From: Arthrobacter pigmenti
Lineage (GTDB): Bacteria; Actinomycetota; Actinomycetes; Actinomycetales; Micrococcaceae
Length of the DNA stretch: 64,000 bases
Assembly (NCBI RefSeq): GCF_011927905.1
Contig: NZ_JAATJL010000001.1
Span: forward strand, 1,550,001-1,614,000
Reading direction: 5' to 3'
Below are positions 17,003-26,075 of this stretch, piece by piece. The first letter of the stretch is position 1, and every line of letters starts with the position of its first letter. The notes under the pieces are model-generated. The model worked only from the letters and a program-made list of their open reading frames with translations, had not been told where the DNA came from and did no database searches. The position numbers and the translations under genes are program-made.

Positions 17003-18147
17003 TGACCGCCCTCCCCGAGGACATCCTGCCCGACGGACTTCTCGAGCGGTTCCGGGGGCGGGCGGCAGATTATGACGCCCGGAACGTGTTCTGCCAGGAA
17101 GATTTCGACGAGCTGGTGGACCGCGGTTACCTGCGCCTGTTCTGTGACAAGGACGACGACGGCGCGGCGCTGGGGATGGCGGGGGCCGTCGCCTGCCAGC
17201 GGCGCCTGGCCGCGGCGGCCCCGGCGACGGCGCTGGCTGTCAACATGCACCTTGTCTGGACGGCGGTCGCAAGGCTGCTCCGGCAGGGCGGGGATCCGTC
17301 CCTGGATTTCATCCTGCGCGAGGCCGCTGCCGGCGAAGTATTCGCGTTCGGCCTTTCGGAGCCGGGAAATGACTCCGTGCTGTTCGATTCCAGGACGCTG
17401 GCCCAGCAACGCGATGACGGCGCGTATGAGTTCACCGGTACGAAGATCTTCACGAGCCTTTCGCCCGTCTGGACCCGCCTCGGCGTGTTCGGAAAGTCCA
17501 TTGGTTCGGAAGATGAAGAGCTGGTACACGGCTTCATCACTCGCGGCACCCCAGGCGTGGAGATCCTCGAGGACTGGGACACGCTCGGCATGCGCGCCAC
17601 GCAATCCCATACCACGCGGCTGAACGCCGTCGTCGTACCTGCAGAGCAGATTTTCCGGCACCTGCCCGTAGGTCCCAACCGCGATCCGCTCATCTTCGCG
17701 ATCTTCGCTGCCTTCGAAACACTAATCAGTGCCGTGTACACGGGCATAGCGGACAGGGCGTTGGAGCTGGCTGTCTCTGCTGTGGAGGATCGAAATCCCG
17801 GCATGGACGGCACCCCAATGGTTGATCGCCCGGAAATCAGGGCTGCGGTGGCGGATGCAGCGATCGACTGGGAAGCACTCGATGCCCATCTTCGCCTGCT
17901 CGCGCAAGACATCGACAACCAGATGGAACACAACGGGCGCTGGTTCGCGAAGCTGGTCGCGCTCAAGCTTCACGCGACTGGTTCCGCGCAGGACCTCGTC
18001 GAGGGGGCGCGCACACTGGCAGGAGGTCAGGGTTATTCCCGCGGCAGCGAACTCAGTCGATTGGCGCGCGATGTGGCGGCAGGGCGCTACCACCCTTCGT
18101 CCCGGGAATCTGCCCGGCGCACCGTGGCAAGTGCGTGGCTCGACTGA
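17002..18147 (+). CDS. Acyl-CoA dehydrogenase family protein, atypical
   Basis: A 381-residue flavoprotein of the acyl-CoA dehydrogenase superfamily with all three parts: helical N-domain, beta-barrel middle with EFTGTKIFTS, and a four-helix C-domain. The C-terminal segment reads AGGQGYSRGSELSRLARDV followed by GRYHPSS. The YEGT-type glutamate used as catalytic base by true acyl-CoA dehydrogenases is not present there. It may therefore be a flavin monooxygenase-like or otherwise divergent member, not a beta-oxidation enzyme. Translationally coupled to the M20 peptidase, so the two may act on the same compound. Substrate unknown. Confidence 0.8.
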   Translation: MTALPEDILPDGLLERFRGRAADYDARNVFCQEDFDELVDRGYLRLFCDKDDDGAALGMAGAVACQRRLAAAAPATALAVNMHLVWTAVARLLRQGGDPSLDFILREAAAGEVFAFGLSEPGNDSVLFDSRTLAQQRDDGAYEFTGTKIFTSLSPVWTRLGVFGKSIGSEDEELVHGFITRGTPGVEILEDWDTLGMRATQSHTTRLNAVVVPAEQIFRHLPVGPNRDPLIFAIFAAFETLISAVYTGIADRALELAVSAVEDRNPGMDGTPMVDRPEIRAAVADAAIDWEALDAHLRLLAQDIDNQMEHNGRWFAKLVALKLHATGSAQDLVEGARTLAGGQGYSRGSELSRLARDVAAGRYHPSSRESARRTVASAWLD

Positions 18148-18183
18148 AACCCGCCGTAGGCATCCCGGGACTGGGCAGCGAGT

Positions 18184-18417
18184 TCAGGCTGTGCGCTGTA
18201 CCCGCAGGACTTTGCGCCTGAGCCAGAAACGTCTGTGCCCGCCGGTGTAAATGCAGCTGCGCTCGAGTTCCCACTTGCCGTATTCGGCGTGTTCGGTCAG
18301 AAGCTGGCGCGCGGCAGACAGCGGTTCGCCCGCGTTGACCGTGACCACCAGATACTCATACTGGCGCCCGTAATCGCGCTTCCGGATGGCGGTCGAGTTC
18401 AGAAATTGTTCGCGCAT
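18184..18417 (-). CDS. Small conserved actinobacterial protein (DUF5703-like)
   Basis: A 77-residue basic protein with a central YEYLVVTV strand and a C-terminal cluster of Arg and Lys. It resembles the DUF5703 family seen across actinobacteria, often near mshC/PAC2 genes; no function is known. A strong GGAGGG ribosome site lies five bases before the ATG. It is divergent from the acidic protein at 18459. Confidence 0.78.
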   Translation of the reverse strand: MREQFLNSTAIRKRDYGRQYEYLVVTVNAGEPLSAARQLLTEHAEYGKWELERSCIYTGGHRRFWLRRKVLRVQRTA

Positions 18418-18445
18418 TTCCCTCCAATTTGCTTCACTTTACCGA

Positions 18446-18461
18446 TAACGTCTAGAGCATG
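18446..18461 (+). promoter_or_regulatory. Predicted leaderless start of the acidic protein gene
   Basis: TAACGT (18446-18451), seven bases, then ATG, with no ribosome binding site. Confidence 0.45.
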
Positions 18462-18707
18462 AGCATCGATCCGCGTGTCGCATTGCAATCGCTCGTGTCC
18501 GCCCTCGAAGAACATCTCGCTGCCGCTGCATCCAGGCGCGGAGACGACGATCCGGCGGTCGAAGCCGCTTACCTATCTATCGCTGACGCGTTCGAATCCT
18601 ATGAGGAATCGCTGTACGAAGCCCATGGTGAAGTCACTCCTCTCGTCATCTATGAGGACGACGACGAGGAAGAGGAAGACGAGCAAGTACCGCGCGCCGC
18701 GAGGTGA
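18459..18707 (+). CDS. Small acidic protein of unknown function
   Basis: An 82-residue protein with an Ala-rich helical N-terminal half and a run of Asp/Glu residues near the C-terminus (about residues 66-76). No catalytic motif or membrane segment. The helix pattern suggests a helical hairpin that could dimerise. Its stop lies one base from the convergent aldo/keto reductase stop. I do not recognise the family. Confidence 0.65.
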   Translation: MSIDPRVALQSLVSALEEHLAAAASRRGDDDPAVEAAYLSIADAFESYEESLYEAHGEVTPLVIYEDDDEEEEDEQVPRAAR

Positions 18708-18708
18708 C

Positions 18709-19644
18709 TCAGCGCGGAGCCGAAACCTCGTCCAGAACGTCTGAAATCTGTGCGGGCAGCGCAGCGAGAGAAGATCCGAGCAGCTCCTTGAGTTGCTGGC
18801 CCGTTCGCGCTCCCAGCAGGACCGCCGCAACCGTCGGACGATGCGCCAGCCATCGAAGCGCAACCTCATGCGCAGTGAGCTCCAGTCCACGCGCAGCCGT
18901 GCACACTGCGTCGGTGATGCGCGGGGCCCGTCCGCTCAGGTAGGTCTCGACGTAGGGTGCCCAGGTATCGGATGCTGCCCGCGAATCAGAGGGGAGTTGC
19001 GATCGGTACTTGCCGGTCAGGGCCCCACGCCCGAGCGGCGCCCAGGCAAAGGTACCGACGCCAAGGGCCGACGACGCCGGCAGCACTTCCGCTTCAACGC
19101 GCCGGTTCAACAGGGAGTACTCAGTCTCGTGCACCGTCACCGGAAACCCGGCCGTGGCACACAGCCGCGCGATTTCCCAGCCTGCATGATTGGTCAGCCC
19201 GACATACCGCGCACGCCCGGAGCGGTAGGCGCTTTCGAGGGCTGAAAGGGTCTCTTCGACCGGTACGTCGGCGCCTCCCGAAGGGGCCATCCAGAAGTCG
19301 ACACTGTCAGTTCCCAGCCGCGACAGTGAGGCGTCCAGTGAATCGAGCAGACCTTTTCGCGATGCGTCGCTCTGTCCGTTTGCCCAGCGTCGTGGTGTTC
19401 CTCCGAGTACGGCCAGCACTACTTCTGATCGCGCCACGACGTCTCCGAGCAGCGAACCGAGGATTGCTTCCGACCGGCCGTCTGAGTACCGCGCGGCGGT
19501 ACTCAGTAGTGTGCCGCCTGCCTCGGCGAATACCCTGAGCTGTTCTCGGGCGCTTTCCTCATCCGCGTCTATTCCCCAGGTCATCGTTCCGAGACCAAGC
19601 ACGGATACCGGCTGTCCGCTACTGCCCACATTTCGCGACTGCAT
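18709..19644 (-). CDS. Aldo/keto reductase
   Basis: A 311-residue NADPH-dependent oxidoreductase with a TIM barrel. The first strand LGLGTMTWG, the active-site tyrosine in the AARYSDGRSE segment (the usual D-x4-Y/G-x-SE pattern), and the C-terminal LRWLAHRPTVAAVLLGART segment for cofactor phosphate binding are all recognisable. The family reduces aldehydes and ketones; the physiological substrate is unknown. The ATG lies seven bases after a TAGGCT -10-like box on the minus strand. Confidence 0.9.
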   Translation of the reverse strand: MQSRNVGSSGQPVSVLGLGTMTWGIDADEESAREQLRVFAEAGGTLLSTAARYSDGRSEAILGSLLGDVVARSEVVLAVLGGTPRRWANGQSDASRKGLLDSLDASLSRLGTDSVDFWMAPSGGADVPVEETLSALESAYRSGRARYVGLTNHAGWEIARLCATAGFPVTVHETEYSLLNRRVEAEVLPASSALGVGTFAWAPLGRGALTGKYRSQLPSDSRAASDTWAPYVETYLSGRAPRITDAVCTAARGLELTAHEVALRWLAHRPTVAAVLLGARTGQQLKELLGSSLAALPAQISDVLDEVSAPR

Positions 19645-19657
19645 ACGCCTAAGCCTA
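19642..19657 (-). promoter_or_regulatory. Predicted leaderless start of the aldo/keto reductase
   Basis: On the minus strand TAGGCT (19657-19652) is followed by seven bases and the ATG. It overlaps the left edge of the 34-base direct repeat. Confidence 0.5.
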
Positions 19658-19744
19658 CTGGCCGAGGGTCCCGCGCCGAGCGTCAGCGAGGGGTGGGAGG
19701 CCGGTGGGCGCTACTGGCCGAGGGTCCCGCGCCGAGCGTCAGCG
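19655..19744. repeat. Two-copy 34-base direct repeat, intergenic
   Basis: Copies at 19655-19688 and 19711-19744 are identical over 34 bases, starting CTACTGGCCGAGGGTCCCGC and ending GCGTCAGCG, with 22 bases between. The second copy can fold as a hairpin (GGGTCC with GGACCC). It lies between the divergent aldo/keto reductase and uppP. A related shorter block (CGCTGACGCTCG) recurs downstream of tatC at about 37734-37745 in the opposite orientation. Confidence 0.85.
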
Positions 19745-19761
19745 GACCCTTCCACGTGACG

Positions 19762-19777
19762 TAGGGTCTTATCTGTG
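19762..19777 (+). promoter_or_regulatory. Predicted leaderless start of uppP
   Basis: TAGGGT (19762-19767), seven bases, then the GTG start codon, with no Shine-Dalgarno. Confidence 0.5.
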
Positions 19778-20599
19778 AATTGGATTGAAGCGGCCGTCCT
19801 GGGCCTTGTTCAGGGCCTTACCGAGTTCCTGCCAATCTCATCGAGTGCGCATCTGCGCATTGTCGGGGAGCTGATGCCCGGGGCACAGGATCCGGGTGCG
19901 GCGTTCACTGCGATCACCCAATTGGGTACTGAAACCGCCGTCGTCGTTTTCTTCTGGCGGGACATCATGAGAATCATCCGCGCATGGTTCGGCTCCCTGA
20001 CCGGATCCGTGCCGCGTAACAACCCTGACGCCCGGATGGGCTGGCTTGTCATTCTCGGCAGTGTCCCGATCGTGATCCTCGGGCTGCTCTTCCAGGACCA
20101 GATCGAGAGCACCTTCAGGAGTATGTGGTTGGTCGCGACCATGCTCGTGGTCTTCGGTGTCTTTCTCGCGATCGCCGATGCCTACGGCCGGCAGCAGCTG
20201 ACTCTGGACCGGCTGACGTACCGGCACGGCATTTTCTACGGTCTAGCCCAGGCGCTGGCGCTGGTCCCCGGCGTGTCGCGGTCCGGGGGGACCATTACGG
20301 CAGGCCTGCTCATGGGCTATACCAGGGAAGCCGCTGCTCGATATTCCTTCCTTTTGGCGATTCCGGCTGTCTTCGGCAGCGGGCTGTATCAGCTCTACAA
20401 GAGCGCCGGTACGCCCGGACCCTACGGTGCCGGTGAGACCCTGCTGGCGACGGTGATCGCATTTGCGGTGGGTTACGTCATCATCGGTTGGTTCCTCAAG
20501 TTCGTTTCCACCCGCAGCTATGGAGTCTTTGTGTGGTATCGGATCGGTCTGGGGCTGGTTCTCTTTCTTCTGCTGGGGTTCAACGTCATCAGTGCGTGA
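19775..20599 (+). CDS. uppP: Undecaprenyl-diphosphatase (bacitracin resistance protein)
   Basis: Integral membrane enzyme of 274 residues that dephosphorylates undecaprenyl pyrophosphate to recycle the lipid carrier for peptidoglycan. The first active-site segment [17 protein letters not shown] (Glu17 and Glu equivalents) and the second, GVSRSGGTI, are intact. About seven to eight hydrophobic helices are seen. The GTG start gives the standard family N-terminus ([13 protein letters not shown]). mshC follows on the same strand after 57 bases. Confidence 0.95.
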   Translation: MNWIEAAVLGLVQGLTEFLPISSSAHLRIVGELMPGAQDPGAAFTAITQLGTETAVVVFFWRDIMRIIRAWFGSLTGSVPRNNPDARMGWLVILGSVPIVILGLLFQDQIESTFRSMWLVATMLVVFGVFLAIADAYGRQQLTLDRLTYRHGIFYGLAQALALVPGVSRSGGTITAGLLMGYTREAAARYSFLLAIPAVFGSGLYQLYKSAGTPGPYGAGETLLATVIAFAVGYVIIGWFLKFVSTRSYGVFVWYRIGLGLVLFLLLGFNVISA

Positions 20600-20644
20600 T
20601 ATGTCCCACCCTCATTGGGACACGATCACTGATCTGCCAGCCCG

Positions 20645-20659
20645 TAAGGTAGAACCGTG
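20645..20659 (+). promoter_or_regulatory. Predicted leaderless start of mshC
   Basis: TAAGGT (20645-20650), six bases, then GTG, with no Shine-Dalgarno. Confidence 0.5.
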
Positions 20660-21940
20660 ATTTCTTGGAACTCCCGCTCCGTACCCAATCTGCCCGGCTC
20701 TTCAGCCGCCATTTGCCTGTGGGACAGCGCGAAGGAGACGCTGGTCGAGCTTCCCCATGATCCGCAGCAGGGCCTCTACGTGTGCGGCATAACACCGTAT
20801 GACGCCACGCATATGGGCCATGCGGCCACGTATGTCGCTTTCGACCTGTTGAACCGGTTATGGCGGGATGCCGGCGCCGAGGTCAACTACGTGCAGAATG
20901 TCACGGACATTGACGACCCCCTGCTGGAGCGTGCCGCGGCCACCGGCGTCGAGTGGACCGAACTGGCGCAATCGCAGACTGACCTGTTCCGCACGGACAT
21001 GGAGGCCCTGAACGTGTTGGCCCCTGCGCACTACGTTGGCGCCGTCGAATCAATAGGTTCAATCGTCCCAGTGATCGAATCCCTCCTGGCAGCGAATCTC
21101 GCCTACCGCGTTCCAGGCTCCGACTCCGAGCCCGACGGCGATATCTACTTCTCCGTTGATGGCGCGGCCGCGAGAACCAGCGAGTCGTCAGAGGCGGAGT
21201 GGAGGCCGGGGTTCATTTCACACCTGACCACGGATCAGATGCTTCCGCTCTTCCGAGAGCGTGGTGGTGATCCCGATCGGCCCGGCAAGCGAAACCCGCT
21301 GGATCCACTCCTGTGGCGGATGGCCAGGGAATCAGAGCCGTCCTGGGAAGCTGCATCCCTCGGTAGGGGGAGGCCGGGGTGGCATATTGAGTGTTCAGTC
21401 ATCGCGCTGCAGTTCCTCAAGACGCCGTTCGCCGTACAGGGCGGGGGAGCAGACCTCATGTTTCCCCACCACGAGATGAGTTCAGGTCACGCCCAGGCCA
21501 TCTCGGGGCGGCCTCTTGCAGGGCATTACGCGCACGCGGGAATGGTCGGCCTCGACGGCGAGAAGATGAGCAAGTCGAAGGGCAACCTCGTTCTGGTTTC
21601 GGCGCTCCGCCAGGCAGGTACCGATCCCGCTGCCATCCGTCTTGCCATCCTTGCCAACCACTACCGTTCCGACTGGTCCTGGACCGCCGAGGGCCTCCGC
21701 GCCGCCGGAGCGCGTCTCGATGCGTGGCGTGCTGCTTTAGGCACAGCAACAGTAGGGTCAGTCGAGGACCTGCTGGGAAGTATCAGGGGCGCACTGGCGA
21801 ACGACCTTGATGCACCCGGCGCGCTGCTTGCGGTGGATAAATGGTGCACCCTGACCGCGCATCAAAAAGGAACCGACGACGGCGCCCGGTTGGCAGCAGC
21901 GGCGTTCGACGCCCTGTTGGGGGTCAGGCTGAAGGACTAA
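20657..21940 (+). CDS. mshC: Cysteine:1D-myo-inositol 2-amino-2-deoxy-alpha-D-glucopyranoside ligase
   Basis: Ligates cysteine to GlcN-inositol using ATP, the third step of mycothiol synthesis. It is a cysteinyl-tRNA synthetase paralogue of 427 residues. Cys43 ([16 protein letters not shown]) is a zinc ligand beside the HIGH-type ATP motif THMGH, and KMSKS is at 303-307. The anticodon-binding domain of CysRS is absent, and the N-terminus ([12 protein letters not shown]) is typical of MshC. Mycothiol is confined to actinobacteria, so this gene fixes the phylum. Its stop overlaps the stop of the convergent PAC2 gene. Confidence 0.96.
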   Translation: MISWNSRSVPNLPGSSAAICLWDSAKETLVELPHDPQQGLYVCGITPYDATHMGHAATYVAFDLLNRLWRDAGAEVNYVQNVTDIDDPLLERAAATGVEWTELAQSQTDLFRTDMEALNVLAPAHYVGAVESIGSIVPVIESLLAANLAYRVPGSDSEPDGDIYFSVDGAAARTSESSEAEWRPGFISHLTTDQMLPLFRERGGDPDRPGKRNPLDPLLWRMARESEPSWEAASLGRGRPGWHIECSVIALQFLKTPFAVQGGGADLMFPHHEMSSGHAQAISGRPLAGHYAHAGMVGLDGEKMSKSKGNLVLVSALRQAGTDPAAIRLAILANHYRSDWSWTAEGLRAAGARLDAWRAALGTATVGSVEDLLGSIRGALANDLDAPGALLAVDKWCTLTAHQKGTDDGARLAAAAFDALLGVRLKD

Positions 21941-22821
21941 TCCTTCCGCCGCTTCTTCAGATAGCGTTCAAACTCCCTGGCTATCGACTCCCCACTCGCT
22001 TCAGGCAGGTCCGCGGTGTCCTTGGCCTCTTCGAGCTGGCGAACGTACGCCGCTACCTCGGGGTCTTCAGTGGACAATTCATCCACGCCTCGCTCCCAAG
22101 CCTCCGACTCTTCGGCAAGGACATGGGTATCAAGACTGACATGCAGAAGTTCCTCAAGCCGGTTCAGGAGCGCCAGCTGGGCTTTGGGCGAAGGTGACTG
22201 ACCGACATAGTGAGGCACGGCAGCCCACATCGAAAGGGTGGGAATGTCTGCCAACTGTCCCACTTCGGCCAGGACACCGACGATGCCGATGGGCCCCTCA
22301 TAAGTGGATGACTCGACGTTGAGTGTGGTGCGCACCTGATCGTCATCTGTTGAGACTGTCACGGGGATAGGACGGGTGTGCGGCACATCTGCCAACAGCG
22401 CTCCCACCAGCACAAGGCAATCCACTTCGAGTTCTTTTGCCATGCCCACGAGCTCCGCCGTATAGGCGCGCCATTTGTAGGATGGCTCAACGCCGTGAAC
22501 GAGGATGATGTCAAGGTTACTTTGAGATACCGATGCCCGGCTGATCCTTGTGGTGGGCCACTCGATACGACGTTGGCCCGAGCTGTTGCGCTTGATGGCG
22601 GGACGGGTGAACTGGAAGTCGTAGAATTCGTCGGCGTCGATGGTGGAGATTTTCTCGCCGTTCCAATGCTTGCCGAGAAACTTCAATGCATCGCTCGCAG
22701 CCTCACCGGCGTCATTCCACCCCTCGAATGCGGCGAGCATCACAGTGACCCGGCGCTCACCACCGTTCTCGGCGAACATACCGCGTATGCCCGCGGGCTG
22801 GGCGTCATCAAAGGTACTCAC
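21937..22821 (-). CDS. PAC2 family protein
   Basis: A 294-residue protein of the PAC2 (proteasome assembly chaperone 2) superfamily, an alpha/beta fold related to purine nucleoside phosphorylases. The hallmark [12 protein letters not shown] appears near residue 32, and the C-terminal part is a charged helix ending in a basic tail. Actinobacterial PAC2 proteins are of unknown function. A link to the nearby proteasome genes (4 kb downstream) is suggested by homology to the archaeal and eukaryotic chaperones but not proven. The GTG start lies six bases after a TAGGGT box. Confidence 0.88.
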   Translation of the reverse strand: MSTFDDAQPAGIRGMFAENGGERRVTVMLAAFEGWNDAGEAASDALKFLGKHWNGEKISTIDADEFYDFQFTRPAIKRNSSGQRRIEWPTTRISRASVSQSNLDIILVHGVEPSYKWRAYTAELVGMAKELEVDCLVLVGALLADVPHTRPIPVTVSTDDDQVRTTLNVESSTYEGPIGIVGVLAEVGQLADIPTLSMWAAVPHYVGQSPSPKAQLALLNRLEELLHVSLDTHVLAEESEAWERGVDELSTEDPEVAAYVRQLEEAKDTADLPEASGESIAREFERYLKKRRKD

Positions 22822-22833
22822 CGTTTCACCCTA
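22819..22833 (-). promoter_or_regulatory. Predicted leaderless start of the PAC2 gene
   Basis: On the minus strand TAGGGT (22833-22828) is followed by GAAACG and the GTG start. Confidence 0.5.
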
Positions 22834-22914
22834 AACCTCTGCCCATAGCCCTGTCAGGCGATACGGGACGGCTTCGCGGAGAGCGGACCCGCCGAATGCA
22901 GACAAGAGGGCACG

Positions 22915-22929
22915 TAGACTTGAGGTATG
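22915..22929 (+). promoter_or_regulatory. Predicted leaderless start of the HAD gene
   Basis: TAGACT (22915-22920), six bases, then ATG, with no convincing ribosome site. Confidence 0.5.
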
Positions 22930-23697
22930 GTCACCCCTCCCGGCAATACAACTGCGCCCTCAAACAGTGCTGGCGGGACGGTCGGACGAGGGCCAGCGTT
23001 GGAGTATCTACAGGCTGTCCTATGGGACATGGACGGAACAATCGTTGACACTGAGCCGTACTGGATCGAGGCGGAGCACGAACTGGTTAACGCCCACGGC
23101 GGTTCCTGGTCCGATGAGGAGGCTACCGGCCTGGTCGGCCAATCGCTCACATTCTCCGCCGGTGTGCTGCAAGCTGCCGGGGTAAGCCTGAGCGTGCGTG
23201 AGATCATCGACCATCTCATCGGGCGGGTGACCGAGCGGGTGCGCGTATCAGTGCCATGGCGGCCGGGAGCCCGGGAATTGCTTCTTGCCCTTCGTGAGAA
23301 CGGCATACCGTGCGCAATGGTCACCATGTCCGAACAGCTTCTCGCGCAAGAAGTTGCACGCCAGCTCCCCGTTGGTACGTTCGAATTACTCGTGACAGGG
23401 GACATGGTTACCCGCGGCAAACCGGATCCCGAGGCGTACCAACTCGCGTTCGACGGTCTGGGGAACTCACGGTCGCTGGATAAATCGCGTGTTGTCGCGA
23501 TCGAAGATTCAATCCCTGGAATCGCCTCCGCAAGAGCCGCGGGTCTTGTTGCGCTCGGCGTTCCGCACATGGTCGCCCTGCCGACAGATTCGGCGGACCA
23601 TGAGTGGGCGACGTTGGCTGGGCGAACCGTTGGTGATCTTGAGGATCTCGTCCAGTCTTCGTCACCGGCGGTATCGTCGAGAGGACGCAAAGCATGA
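22927..23697 (+). CDS. HAD superfamily hydrolase (subfamily IA phosphatase)
   Basis: A 256-residue haloacid dehalogenase-like phosphatase. Motif I DMDGTIVDTE is near residue 37, the cap domain follows, motif II has VTMSE, and motifs III/IV are GKPDPEAY and AIEDSIPGI. This is the beta-phosphoglucomutase/GPH-like group; the substrate cannot be inferred. About 28 polar residues precede the core, so an internal start is possible, but no better one is visible. The stop overlaps the next start (ATGA), coupling it to the site-2 protease. Confidence 0.88.
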   Translation: MVTPPGNTTAPSNSAGGTVGRGPALEYLQAVLWDMDGTIVDTEPYWIEAEHELVNAHGGSWSDEEATGLVGQSLTFSAGVLQAAGVSLSVREIIDHLIGRVTERVRVSVPWRPGARELLLALRENGIPCAMVTMSEQLLAQEVARQLPVGTFELLVTGDMVTRGKPDPEAYQLAFDGLGNSRSLDKSRVVAIEDSIPGIASARAAGLVALGVPHMVALPTDSADHEWATLAGRTVGDLEDLVQSSSPAVSSRGRKA

Positions 23698-24839
23698 GTC
23701 GGCCCGCCCAGCACGGAGCTGCCCGACGCGAAGGCATCCCGCTCGGTCGGCTCTGGGACATCCCCGTAGTCCTCGCCTGGTCCTGGTTCATCATCGCTGC
23801 GTTTGTCGTCATCGTGTTCGGCCCGCAGGTGGCAGAGCTATATCCGGGTATCGGCTTGGGCGCGTATGGGGTGGCACTGGCATATGCGGTACTGCTGGCG
23901 GCCTCGGTCCTGGTCCATGAACTCGCGCATGCACTCTCGGCGCGGGTCTTCGGCTGGCCAACCACACGGATCGTCCTGAACCTCTGGGGCGGGCATACCC
24001 AGTTCGAGAATTTCGCGGCCAGCCCCGGACGGTCGCTCATCGTGGCGCTAGCCGGGCCCGCCGCCAACTTCGTGATCGCGTTGATCGGTTGGGTGGCTCT
24101 GCTCCTCATAGAGCCCTCCGGAGTAGCGAATCTCCTCGCGAACATTCTCGTCTGGGCGAACTTCCTCGTGGCGCTCTTCAACGTGCTACCAGGGCTACCG
24201 CTCGACGGCGGCCGGATCGTCGAGTCGGCCGTCTGGCAAGCAACGGGTAGTCAGGAGAAGGGCACGGTCGCAGCAGGCTGGACCGGGCGTGTGATCGCCG
24301 TCGGGTTGATCGTGGTCGTCGTTCTTGTACCGCTGATCCGCGGTGCTCAACCCAGCGCCACCACCGTGCTGGTAGCCGTCGTCATGGGCGGTTTTCTTTG
24401 GCTCGGCGCGAGCTCAGCCATCACTAATGCCCGGATGCGTCTACGCCTGCCTGAAGTAAGCGCCGGCAGACTGAAGCATCCCGCGGTCGGCATGCTCGCC
24501 GGTAGCTCCGTGCAGCAGGTCCGTCGGGTGCTTGGTGACCGCCCGGGAGTCGCGGTGGTCCTGACAAGTCCGGCGGGTCTGCCGGAAGCAGTCGTGGATT
24601 CAGGTGCGCTGATGGCGGTTCCTGAATCGCAGGCCGCAGCGACACCTGCCAATGCCGTTGCCCGAGCGCTCGCGCCGGGAGCCTACGTACCCGAAATCGC
24701 TGAGGGCCAGGAACTCGTTCAGTACCTTGCGCGCCTGGCCGGGAGCGAATACGCCGTTACGGACCGGCAGGGGACAGTCACAGGTTTGCTGCAGCAGGCC
24801 GTTGTCATAGCTGCAATCACCGGTCGCTCGCACCTCTAG
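23694..24839 (+). CDS. Site-2 protease family intramembrane metalloprotease
   Basis: An M50B intramembrane zinc protease of 381 residues, with about six membrane helices. The zinc motif HELAH is in the second helix region (VLVHELAHALSARVFGW, about residue 73), and the second motif GLPLDGGRIVES (about 165) supplies the aspartate ligand. The C-terminal third (after about 250) is a soluble region resembling a degenerate pair of CBS domains, as in Rip3-type proteases. Members cleave anti-sigma factors or other membrane proteins; the substrate here is unknown. Coupled to the HAD gene, and followed by trmI after 66 bases. Confidence 0.9.
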   Translation: MSRPAQHGAARREGIPLGRLWDIPVVLAWSWFIIAAFVVIVFGPQVAELYPGIGLGAYGVALAYAVLLAASVLVHELAHALSARVFGWPTTRIVLNLWGGHTQFENFAASPGRSLIVALAGPAANFVIALIGWVALLLIEPSGVANLLANILVWANFLVALFNVLPGLPLDGGRIVESAVWQATGSQEKGTVAAGWTGRVIAVGLIVVVVLVPLIRGAQPSATTVLVAVVMGGFLWLGASSAITNARMRLRLPEVSAGRLKHPAVGMLAGSSVQQVRRVLGDRPGVAVVLTSPAGLPEAVVDSGALMAVPESQAAATPANAVARALAPGAYVPEIAEGQELVQYLARLAGSEYAVTDRQGTVTGLLQQAVVIAAITGRSHL

Positions 24840-24905
24840 CGGCATTTCTTCAACAGAAGCATCGGACGGCAAACAACTGTCCGAAGGAACCCCGGAGGAT
24901 TCTTC

Positions 24906-25976
24906 ATGAACACAAGTCACCCCGACACCGAGACCGGGCAGCAGCCTCACGGTGCCGCTGCCCGCCGTGGACCGTTTCGGCCCGGTGAACGGGTGCAGCT
25001 CACGGACGAGAAAGGGCGAATGAACACCATCACCCTTACACCCGGCGGCGCTTTCCATACCCATAAGGGTTTCCTTAACCACGACCAGCTGATCGGTGCA
25101 TCCGAGGGCACCATCGTCACTAATACCACCGGGGCTCCATACCAGGCGCTGCGACCGCTGCTCTCGGACTTCGTGTTGTCGATGCCCCGCGGAGCTGCGG
25201 TTGTTTACCCGAAGGACGCCGGCCAGATAGTCACCATGGCCGACATCTATCCCGGTTCCCGTGTTGTCGAAGCCGGTGTAGGGTCAGGCGCACTCTCTAT
25301 CTCATTGCTCCGGGCCGTGGGTGACAACGGGTACCTGCACTCCTTCGAGCGCCGCGAGGAGTTCGCAGATATTGCGAAAGGCAATGTTGAAACCATATTC
25401 GGCGGCAAGCACCCCGCCTGGAAAATAACGCTTGGGGATTTCCAGGAACAGGTCCTCGAACAGGAGGCGCCCGGCAGTGTGGACAGGGTTGTGCTGGACA
25501 TGCTCGCGCCCTGGGAATGCCTCGAATCCGTAGCAACGGTTCTCGCTCCCGGCGGTGTGTGGATCAACTATGTTGCCACCGTGACACAGCTCTCCCGGAC
25601 GGCCGAGGCAATCCGCGCAGACGGCCGGTTTACAGAGCCTGAGGCTTGGGAATCGATGGTTCGTGGCTGGCATCTGGAAGGACTCGCGGTACGCCCGGAT
25701 CACCGGATGGTCGCCCATACCGGCTTCCTGCTGACTACGCGCCGCCTGGCACACGGCGTTACGGGAATCAGCACCAAGCGACGGCCGTCCAAGACAGGGT
25801 TCAGCGAGGAGGACCTCAACGCATGGACGCCGCGGGCGGTTGGGGAACGAGCAGTTTCCGACAAGCGGCTCCGCCGCGTTGCCCGGGACGCAAGTTCAAC
25901 TGTTCAACGCGGGGCACTCCCCGCGGACGAAGCACAGACTCGCAGGGAAGCTGAGCAGAACGGCTCACCCGGCTGA
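24906..25976 (+). CDS. trmI: tRNA (adenine-58-N1)-methyltransferase
   Basis: S-adenosylmethionine-dependent enzyme that methylates A58 in the T-loop of tRNAs. It has 356 residues. An N-terminal beta domain (residues about 25-100, with HTHKGFLNHDQLIG) precedes the Rossmann domain with VVEAGVGSGALS (about 120) and VLDMLAPWE (about 195). The family usually ends near residue 285; the remaining charged tail of about 70 residues is typical of Micrococcaceae versions. A strong GGAGG lies before the ATG. Its place just upstream of the proteasome genes matches mycobacteria (Rv2118c). Confidence 0.94.
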   Translation: MNTSHPDTETGQQPHGAAARRGPFRPGERVQLTDEKGRMNTITLTPGGAFHTHKGFLNHDQLIGASEGTIVTNTTGAPYQALRPLLSDFVLSMPRGAAVVYPKDAGQIVTMADIYPGSRVVEAGVGSGALSISLLRAVGDNGYLHSFERREEFADIAKGNVETIFGGKHPAWKITLGDFQEQVLEQEAPGSVDRVVLDMLAPWECLESVATVLAPGGVWINYVATVTQLSRTAEAIRADGRFTEPEAWESMVRGWHLEGLAVRPDHRMVAHTGFLLTTRRLAHGVTGISTKRRPSKTGFSEEDLNAWTPRAVGERAVSDKRLRRVARDASSTVQRGALPADEAQTRREAEQNGSPG

Positions 25977-26075
25977 GCGCCTCGGCCAAGATGACGAAGT
26001 GGTCACTTTCGCCGTAATCCGATCCCCTCTGCGCTATGGTCAAAGAGCAAGCATCAGACAACGGTGAAGGTGGCG

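Noticed and set aside
19655..19744. Possible CRISPR fragment
   Set aside because: Only two copies with a 22-base gap, no cas genes and no further repeats; treated as an intergenic repeat.
22854..23714. 286-codon minus-strand frame
   Set aside because: Antisense to the HAD phosphatase, whose motifs are unmistakable; the minus-strand product is Ser/Arg/Pro-rich and non-homologous to anything I know.
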